9,930 bases of DNA from CAZXNF01 sp050741255 (GTDB lineage Bacteria; Pseudomonadota; Gammaproteobacteria; Burkholderiales; SG8-41): NCBI GenBank assembly GCA_050741255.1, contig JBOIEQ010000154.1, positions 1 to 9,930 on the forward strand. The letters run 5' to 3'. Numbering within the stretch: the stretch's first letter is position 1; each line of letters begins with the position of its first letter. Of this stretch, positions 5,415-9,930 are shown piece after piece. The notes under the pieces were generated by a model that was not told the DNA's origin, did not search any database, and worked only from the letters and a program-made list of their open reading frames with translations. The position numbers and the translations under genes are program-made.

Positions 5415-6784
5415 AAGCTGACTTCGGAAACCAGGTCCTCGAATTTCCCGCCGGCGCTGCGCGGGATGGACTCGCAGTAGACGAAGTTCATGCGGAATCC
5501 CGGCGGCAGCTTCGCCAGCAGGTGCTCGCGCAGCCGGTTCTCCTGGGCGGCGCTGAGCGGTGCCGCGGTGACGAGCCGCGCCTCGATCAGGTCCAGCGAC
5601 TTCTGCACGAACTGGTGCTGCAGCAGCGGAATCTCATCCATGAGGGCGCGCAGCGCGAACGCGGGCCAGGCGCGCTCGCCCGACGGCAGCACGAGCATGT
5701 TGCGCACCCGGCCCACAATGCGTTCCAGCACCGGCAAGCCTCGGCCGCAGGGGCAGGGCATGCCCACTTCGGCGTAGTCGCCGATCTCGTAGCGCACGAG
5801 CGGCATCGCGAAGTTCTGCAGCGTGGTGACGACGACGCGGCCGATGTCGCCCGGCGCGCAGGGATGCCCCGCGGCGTCGATGACCTCGACCAGCACGCTT
5901 TCCGCCTGCACGTGATAACGCACGTGGTTCGGGCATTGCAGCGCGAGGTAGCCGACCTCGTTGGCGGAGTACATGTCGGTTACCGGCACGTCCCAGGCCT
6001 CGCGGCACAGTTCGCGCAGACCCTCGGGCAGCATCTCGCCGCTGGTGCGCACTTCGCGCAGCCGCGGCAGGCGCAGGCCGCGCGCGAGCGACTGCCGCGC
6101 GAGTTCCGCGATGTTCGAGGGGTGCGACAGCAGGGTGTCGGGCTGCTCCCGCTGCAGCCATTCGAGCTGCACGTTGACCGGGGTGTTGACCGGCAACAGC
6201 ACGCAGGGTCCGGTGACGACCACCGCATCGGTCGAGGGCCCCCAGCCGGGCGTCTCCCCGGCCTGCACGCCCTGCCGGATGGCGGCGAGTTTGCCGCCGA
6301 GGTCCCGGCCCTGCCAGGCGTGTTCGCGCAGGGTGATCGCGGACCACAGCAGCTCGTTGACCTCGGTATTGACGGTGCGCAGCGGTACGCCGGTGGAACC
6401 CGAGGTGCGCAGATGCCCGTGACGGCCGTGCGCGGGCGGCGGGCGGGTGCTCTGCAGATCGGCGTAGCGGTCGCGCAATTGCGCCCGGGTGAGCAGCGGC
6501 AGGCGCGCAAGACCCGCCGTCGTCGGCGGTCGGGCCGGATCGAACACGGTCCGCCAGCATTCGCGGTAATACGGCACTGTCTCCCAGGCGTGCCGCAGCA
6601 GTTCGGTGAGTTGCCGATCCTGCAACGCGCGCAGTTCCGCGGGCGGCAGCCATTGCGTGCGCTCGAACTGGAACAGCAGCGCGAGCAGGTTGGCGCCGTG
6701 CGGGTCCGGCACGGCGGGCCAGTCGGCGCCCGACACGGTCGAGCGGTAGTGCCAGGGCGGTGAGTGCGTGGCGCCAGTATTCAT
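5402..6784 (-). CDS. PaaK/CapK-like adenylate-forming ligase (phenylacetate-CoA ligase family)
   Basis: A 460-residue cytoplasmic member of the ANL superfamily, closest in motif pattern to phenylacetate-CoA ligase (PaaK) and CapK-like proteins. These activate a carboxylic acid with ATP to an acyl-adenylate and usually pass it to CoA. Motifs in order: phosphate loop RTSGSTGVP (126-134), RTSGEMLPEGLREL (246-259), adenine/substrate motif YSANEVGYLALQC (272-284), RYEIGDYAEVG (331-341), the PaaK-type CPCGRGLP (344-351), the hinge region RIVGRVRNML (355-364) and the catalytic-type lysine K447 in RSAGGKFEDLV (442-452). All expected core motifs are intact, so it is probably active. The ATG at 6784 lacks a clear ribosome site; no better nearby start is seen, and the first 25 residues are not conserved-looking. 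It is transcribed alone, divergent from the PF04120 gene and convergent with the methyltransferase. No thioesterase, oxygenase or other paa gene is near, so true phenylacetate catabolism is unlikely. Acid substrate unknown. Confidence 0.9.
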   Translation of the reverse strand: MNTGATHSPPWHYRSTVSGADWPAVPDPHGANLLALLFQFERTQWLPPAELRALQDRQLTELLRHAWETVPYYRECWRTVFDPARPPTTAGLARLPLLTRAQLRDRYADLQSTRPPPAHGRHGHLRTSGSTGVPLRTVNTEVNELLWSAITLREHAWQGRDLGGKLAAIRQGVQAGETPGWGPSTDAVVVTGPCVLLPVNTPVNVQLEWLQREQPDTLLSHPSNIAELARQSLARGLRLPRLREVRTSGEMLPEGLRELCREAWDVPVTDMYSANEVGYLALQCPNHVRYHVQAESVLVEVIDAAGHPCAPGDIGRVVVTTLQNFAMPLVRYEIGDYAEVGMPCPCGRGLPVLERIVGRVRNMLVLPSGERAWPAFALRALMDEIPLLQHQFVQKSLDLIEARLVTAAPLSAAQENRLREHLLAKLPPGFRMNFVYCESIPRSAGGKFEDLVSEVSFPSH

Positions 6785-6843
6785 GGGCGTGGCGGTAAGG
6801 ACGGGCGTCGTGTTCGCCCGCCGCCAATGGCAAGGGCGCAGAC

Positions 6844-6872
6844 ATCATAACGGGAAGCGGAGCGGCGGCCAA
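6844..6872 (-). promoter_or_regulatory. Candidate sigma-70-like promoter for the ligase gene
   Basis: On the - strand, TTGGCC (6872-6867) and TATGAT (6849-6844) are separated by exactly 17 bases; they match the -35 and -10 consensus at 4 and 5 of 6 positions. Transcription would start near 6837, giving a leader of about 50 bases before the ATG at 6784. It is the most AT-rich spot in the divergent region, but the match is by eye only. Confidence 0.4.
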
Positions 6873-6966
6873 TGCGTTTGCCAGTCAGGGCTGCGAATCT
6901 CCGTGCGATCCCGTCCGGAGGTTCTGTGTCAGCATGGGCTGCCTGTTCACCAGCAATCGCAAAAGA

Positions 6967-6973
6967 AAGAGGT
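6967..6973 (+). promoter_or_regulatory. Ribosome binding site fixing the start of the PF04120 gene
   Basis: AAGAGGT lies 6-7 bases before the ATG at 6980. It selects this start over the in-frame ATG at 6872, which would add 36 residues that do not look like the family and would leave no ribosome site. Confidence 0.7.
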
Positions 6974-6979
6974 ACTACG

Positions 6980-7390
6980 ATGCAGAATTCCGCCTGGTAC
7001 ACCCGGTTCGCGAAAGCGGCATCCCATTTCTGCGGCCGACCGAGGGTGTTTTCGCTCGCCGTCGGGGTCATTGTCGTGTGGATCGTCACCGGGCCCATGT
7101 TCGGCTTCAGCGACACCTGGCAACTGGTCATCAACACCGGCACCACGATCGTGACCTTCCTGATGGTTTTCCTGATTCAGAACACGCAGAACCGGGACAC
7201 GCAGGCGATCCAGCTGAAGCTTGATGAGCTCATCCGCGCCACGCAGGGGGCGCACAACGCGCTGCTCGATCTGGAGGAACTCGAGGAGGAGAACCTCGAT
7301 GCGTTCCGGGTCAAGTACGAGGCGCTGGCCGCCGCGGCCAGAAGGGAACTGACCCGCGGGCTGCTGGATACGGGCACGCCGGAGGCGTGA
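6980..7390 (+). CDS. Low-affinity iron permease family (PF04120) small membrane protein
   Basis: A 136-residue inner-membrane protein of the family named after yeast Fet4 (PF04120). Bacterial members are much shorter than the yeast permease, and iron transport by them is not well established. Visible: amphipathic N-terminus WYTRFAKAASHFCGRP (6-21), first membrane helix about 22-41 ending WIVTGPMFGFSDTWQLV, second helix about 48-66, then the highly characteristic stretch TTIVTFLMVFLIQNTQNRDT (55-74) and AIQLKLDELIRATQGAHNAL (76-95). The soluble C-terminus carries an acidic patch EELEEENLD (99-107). Length is normal for bacterial relatives. The start at 6980 is set by a good ribosome site. It is a single gene, divergent from the ligase and convergent with the Bug gene cluster, with no iron uptake or Fur-box-like neighbour seen. 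Family assignment is firm; the role is uncertain, possibly a general membrane or metal homeostasis protein. Confidence 0.92.
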   Translation: MQNSAWYTRFAKAASHFCGRPRVFSLAVGVIVVWIVTGPMFGFSDTWQLVINTGTTIVTFLMVFLIQNTQNRDTQAIQLKLDELIRATQGAHNALLDLEELEEENLDAFRVKYEALAAAARRELTRGLLDTGTPEA

Positions 7391-7512
7391 GGGGGAGTCC
7401 GTCATGGGCGATCACCGGCAAATGCGGAGTCGCGCGTGTGAAGATAGGTCCGCGGGCGTTGTACTTGCCGGCGGCAGGCATGCGGCGTGCGGTGCGCGTG
7501 GCGAACCGGCCG

Positions 7513-8478
7513 TTATTCGAGTTTCGTGCCGGTCAGCTTGATCAGCAGGCCGTACTTGTCGTAATCCGACCTGATCCGCGCCGCGGTCTGCTCGGGCGTC
7601 ATGGTCCAGGGCTCGAACGGCTCCAGCCGCGCTTTCATGTCCGGCGCATTCTGCGCGTTGCGGATTTCGGCGTTGACGCGGTCGATGATCGTCTTCGGCG
7701 TGCCCGCCGGCGCGAACACGCCCACCCAACCGCGGAATTCGTAGCCGGGCACGCCCGCCTCGGCGACCGTCGGCACGTCCGGGAACTGCGCCAGGCGCGT
7801 GTCGGCGCTGACGGCGATCAGCCGCAGGCGCTTCGCCTCCAGTTGCGTGACCACTGCGGCGGGGCTGCCCACCAGAAACTGCGTTTCCCCGGCGACGATC
7901 GAGGTGGTCGCGGGGCCGCCGCCCTTGTACGGCACGTGCGTCATCTTCGTGCCGGTCATCGACGTCAGCAGCGCGATCGCGAGGTGCGAGAAGCTGCCGC
8001 TGCCCGACGTGGCGTAGAGAATCTGGTCGGGCCGCGCCCGGGCGAACGCGAGCAGCTCCTTCACGTTCCGGACCGGCAGCGAGGGATGCACGACCAGCAG
8101 CCCGCTCTGCGCGGACAGCAAGCCGACGCCCGTGAAGTCCTTCAGCGTGTCGTACGGCAGGTTTTTGTAGAGGTGCGGATTGCCGACGTGGCTGGTCGAA
8201 TGCACCATCAGGGTGTAGCCGTCGGGCTTGGACTTGGCCACCAGGTCGGCGCCGATGGTGCCCGTGGCGCCCGGCCGGTTGTCGATGATGAACGGCTGGC
8301 CGGTCGTCTCGGAGATTTTCTGGAACACGAGACGGCCCACGACGTCGGTGAGGCCGCCGGTGGGCCACGGCGTGATGACGCGCACCGTTTTGGCGGGGTA
8401 GGTCTGGGCAGCGGCGGGCATGACGGCCAGCGCCGCGAAGGCGATAACCGGCATCGAGGCAAACGAATGGCGCCGCAT
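7513..8478 (-). CDS. Bug-family (TctC-like) substrate-binding protein, last of a three-gene array
   Basis: A 321-residue periplasmic binding protein of the TctC/Bug family. Signal peptide 1-24 (RRH, hydrophobic VIAFAALAVMPAA, cleavage after AAA, mature QTYPAK). The first ligand loop reads TPWPTGGLTD (36-45), unlike the VPF-PGG form of the two other family members here that retain this loop. IDNRPGATGTIG (65-76), KPDGYTLM (84-91), TSGSGSFSHLA (157-167), HVPYKGGGPA (181-190) and VPTVAEAGVPGYEFRGWVGVFAPAGTP (235-261) follow the family. Ribosome site AGGAG (8490-8486) lies 7 bases before the ATG. It starts 28 bases after the preceding gene of the array, so it is likely the last gene of the transcript; no clear terminator is seen in the 122 bases after it. 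The changed first loop and the WVGV (instead of WYGI) motif suggest a ligand different from its neighbours. Ligand unknown. Confidence 0.96.
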   Translation of the reverse strand: MRRHSFASMPVIAFAALAVMPAAAQTYPAKTVRVITPWPTGGLTDVVGRLVFQKISETTGQPFIIDNRPGATGTIGADLVAKSKPDGYTLMVHSTSHVGNPHLYKNLPYDTLKDFTGVGLLSAQSGLLVVHPSLPVRNVKELLAFARARPDQILYATSGSGSFSHLAIALLTSMTGTKMTHVPYKGGGPATTSIVAGETQFLVGSPAAVVTQLEAKRLRLIAVSADTRLAQFPDVPTVAEAGVPGYEFRGWVGVFAPAGTPKTIIDRVNAEIRNAQNAPDMKARLEPFEPWTMTPEQTAARIRSDYDKYGLLIKLTGTKLE

Positions 8479-8506
8479 GTTCCTGCTCCTGGGGGTGTGT
8501 GGGGTG

Positions 8507-9469
8507 TCAGTCCTGCGCGATCGGTCCCGTCGCCTTGACGACTTTCGTCCAGCGTTCTTTCTCGCGCTGGAGGTGCGTCACAAATTCCTGCGGCGTGCTG
8601 CCCACCGGACTGGCCGCCTCGGCATTGAAGCGCTCCTGGATCGCGGGCTGGCGCACGATCTTCTGCATCTCGGCGCTCAGGCGGTTGACGATATCCGGTG
8701 GCGTGCCGGCGGGCGCGACAATGCCGTACCACGACCCCGTTTCGTAACCGGGCACGCCGGCCTCCGCCACGGTCGGCAAGTCCGGAATCGCAGCCGGACG
8801 TTTCGCGCCGGTGGTGGCGAGACCGCGCAAGCGCCCGGCCTTCACCTGCGGCAGCATGGCCACGGCGCTCGAGAACATGATCTGTACCTGACCCGACATC
8901 AGGTCGGTCAATGCGGGCGACAGGCCCTTGTACGGGATGTGCACGAGGTCGGTACGGGTGGAAAGCTTGAACAGTTCGCCGGCCATGTGCGACGAACTGC
9001 CGGGGCCGTTCGAGGCGTAGTTGAGCGCGCCCGGTTTTGCCTTTGCGAGGGCGATCAGTTCCTTGACCGAACGCGCGGGCAGCGAAGGATGCACGACGAG
9101 GATCAGGGGGGCGGAGGCGAGCAGGCTGACCGGCGCGAAATCGCGGATCGGGTCGTACGGCAGCTTCGGATTGAGCGCGGGGTTGATGCCGTGGCTCGCC
9201 ACCCCGGCGAGAAAGAGGGTGTGGCCGTCGGGTGGGGCCTTGGCCGCGAGTTCCGCGCCGAGGGCCCCGCCGGCGCCCGGCCGGTTGTCGATGACGACCT
9301 GCTGGCCAAGCGGTTTGGCGAGTTCCTGCCCGACCGCGCGCGCCACGGTGTCGTTGCCGCCGCCGGGCGGGAAGGGAACGATCAGGCGGATCGGCTTGGC
9401 GGGAAAAGATTGTGCGGTGACCGCGAGCGGACACGCGAGGAAGACGGCGAGCAGAACGATGCGACTCAC
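8507..9469 (-). CDS. Bug-family (TctC-like) substrate-binding protein, middle of a three-gene array
   Basis: A 320-residue TctC/Bug periplasmic binding protein. It begins with GTG (9469-9467); no ATG is available in frame nearby, and GGAG (9483-9480), inside the end of the upstream gene, lies 10 bases before. The signal peptide is short (1-19, cleavage after VTA, mature QSFPAK) with only one basic residue, R3. Ligand loops: VPFPPGGGND (31-40), IDNRPGAGGALG (60-71), PPDGHTLF (79-86, with His where the others have Tyr), SNGPGSSSHMAGE (153-165), HIPYKGLSPAL (177-187) and SWYGIVAPAGTPPDIV (246-261). Only 7 bases separate it from the upstream family member, indicating one operon and possible translational coupling. 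Over the shared C-terminal half it is, by eye, about half identical to that neighbour, so they look like old tandem duplicates rather than recent copies. Ligand unknown. Confidence 0.95.
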   Translation of the reverse strand: MSRIVLLAVFLACPLAVTAQSFPAKPIRLIVPFPPGGGNDTVARAVGQELAKPLGQQVVIDNRPGAGGALGAELAAKAPPDGHTLFLAGVASHGINPALNPKLPYDPIRDFAPVSLLASAPLILVVHPSLPARSVKELIALAKAKPGALNYASNGPGSSSHMAGELFKLSTRTDLVHIPYKGLSPALTDLMSGQVQIMFSSAVAMLPQVKAGRLRGLATTGAKRPAAIPDLPTVAEAGVPGYETGSWYGIVAPAGTPPDIVNRLSAEMQKIVRQPAIQERFNAEAASPVGSTPQEFVTHLQREKERWTKVVKATGPIAQD

Positions 9470-9476
9470 GATGCGG

Positions 9477-9930
9477 TTACTCCGAACGGATGTTGGCGGC
9501 GCGCACGAGCTTGCCCCATTTCGCGGTCTCCGACACCACGAAGGCGCGCAGTTCCTCGGGCGTCGTGCCCAGCGGCTCCACGGTCTGGCTGAGCAGGCGC
9601 TCGCGGAAGTCGGGCTGCGCCAGTGCCTTGACCGTTTCCGCGTGCAGGGTCGCCACGACTGGTTTGGGCAGGCCCGCGGGGCCGGTCACGCCGTACCACA
9701 GGCTCGCCTCGAAGCCCGGCAAGCCTTGCTCGGCGACGGTCGGAATGTCGGGCGCGGCGGGCGAGCGCTTGGCGCCCGCCATGCCCAGCGCGCGCAGGCG
9801 CCCGGCCTTGACCTGCGGCAGTGCCGCGAGGGGGCTGGTGAACATGACCTGCGCCTGCCCGGCGACGACGTCGACGAGCGCGGGTGCGGCACCCTTGTAG
9901 GGAATGTGTGCCATCGGCGTGTCGTGCATC
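9477..9930 (-). CDS. Bug-family (TctC-like) substrate-binding protein, N-terminal part outside window
   Basis: The C-terminal half (about 150 residues) of another TctC/Bug binding protein, read from beyond the right edge. The frame is open at the border; the ATG at 9929 is internal. Visible family segments are AHIPYKGAAPALVDVVAG, LPQVKAGRLRALGMAGAKRS, DIPTVAEQGLPGFE, LWYGVTGPAGLPKPVV and, at the end, ETAKWGKLVRAANIRSE with stop TAA at 9479-9477. About 170 residues, including the signal peptide and first ligand loop, are missing. Its 3' end carries the GGAG that serves as ribosome site for the next family member 7 bases downstream. Family is certain; ligand and true start cannot be seen. Confidence 0.95.
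   Translation of the reverse strand, partial: MHDTPMAHIPYKGAAPALVDVVAGQAQVMFTSPLAALPQVKAGRLRALGMAGAKRSPAAPDIPTVAEQGLPGFEASLWYGVTGPAGLPKPVVATLHAETVKALAQPDFRERLLSQTVEPLGTTPEELRAFVVSETAKWGKLVRAANIRSE

Noticed and set aside
5405..6763. A 452-codon ORF on the + strand opposite the PaaK-like ligase
   Set aside because: Arg/Gln/His-rich shadow translation without any domain; the - strand frame carries all ligase motifs.
6872..6979. ATG at 6872 as the start of the PF04120 protein
   Set aside because: It adds 36 residues lacking family features, while the ATG at 6980 has a good ribosome site.
7391..7512. Possible terminator between the PF04120 gene and the Bug array
   Set aside because: Only a 4-bp stem (TGCC/GGCA near 7466-7476) and the hexamer CGGCCG are present, with no T run on either strand.
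7387..9592. Long + strand ORFs (7387-8538 and 8420-9592) opposite the Bug array
   Set aside because: Antisense shadows; the - strand frames have signal peptides, ribosome sites and full family motifs.
1..9930. CRISPR array, tRNA/rRNA genes, insertion sequences, phage or toxin-antitoxin modules
   Set aside because: No regular spaced repeats, cloverleaf-like stretches, transposase or integrase motifs were found in reading both strands; all long frames are accounted for by metabolic and binding-protein genes.

Overview
This window is GC-rich (by eye roughly two-thirds G+C) with very dense coding, and it looks like a Burkholderiales-type betaproteobacterial chromosome. The best evidence is five genes, three complete and the first and last cut by the window edges, for Bug-family (TctC-like, PF03401) periplasmic solute-binding proteins. 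Large sets of such genes without matching transporter genes are typical of Bordetella, Achromobacter, Cupriavidus, Variovorax and relatives. The species cannot be named from the sequence alone. No rRNA, tRNA, CRISPR array, insertion sequence, phage gene or plasmid function was seen.

Left part (1-3368, + strand): the 3' end of a Bug protein gene overlaps by one base (TGATG) an MmgE/PrpD-family gene. After 17 bases comes a short-chain dehydrogenase/reductase (SDR), and after a further 76 bases a 112-residue two-helix membrane protein of unknown function. The first three read as a small carboxylic-acid capture-and-catabolism operon: binding protein, dehydratase/decarboxylase/epimerase-like enzyme, NAD(P)-dependent oxidoreductase. 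The substrate is unknown.

Middle part (3445-6784): a complete Bug protein gene with a strong ribosome binding site is followed on the same strand by a class I SAM-dependent methyltransferase. The methyltransferase start codon lies in the loop of a strong GC hairpin and overlaps the stop of a possible 16-codon upstream ORF. A PaaK/CapK-type adenylate-forming ligase on the - strand converges on the methyltransferase. Their 30-base junction carries a hairpin and an imperfect tandem repeat.

Right part (6785-9930): a 195-base divergent region holds a candidate sigma-70-like promoter for the ligase and a good ribosome binding site for a small PF04120 (low-affinity iron permease family) membrane protein. 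A 122-base convergent gap (7391-7512) shows no clear terminator. Then three Bug genes follow head-to-tail on the - strand, spaced 7 and 28 bases apart, so probably one transcript read from beyond the right edge.

No TctA/TctB membrane genes and no transcription regulator lie in the window, so the Bug proteins must use a transporter encoded elsewhere or serve as sensors. Overall this is an ordinary metabolic accessory region. The least ordinary item is the upstream-ORF/hairpin arrangement at the methyltransferase start.
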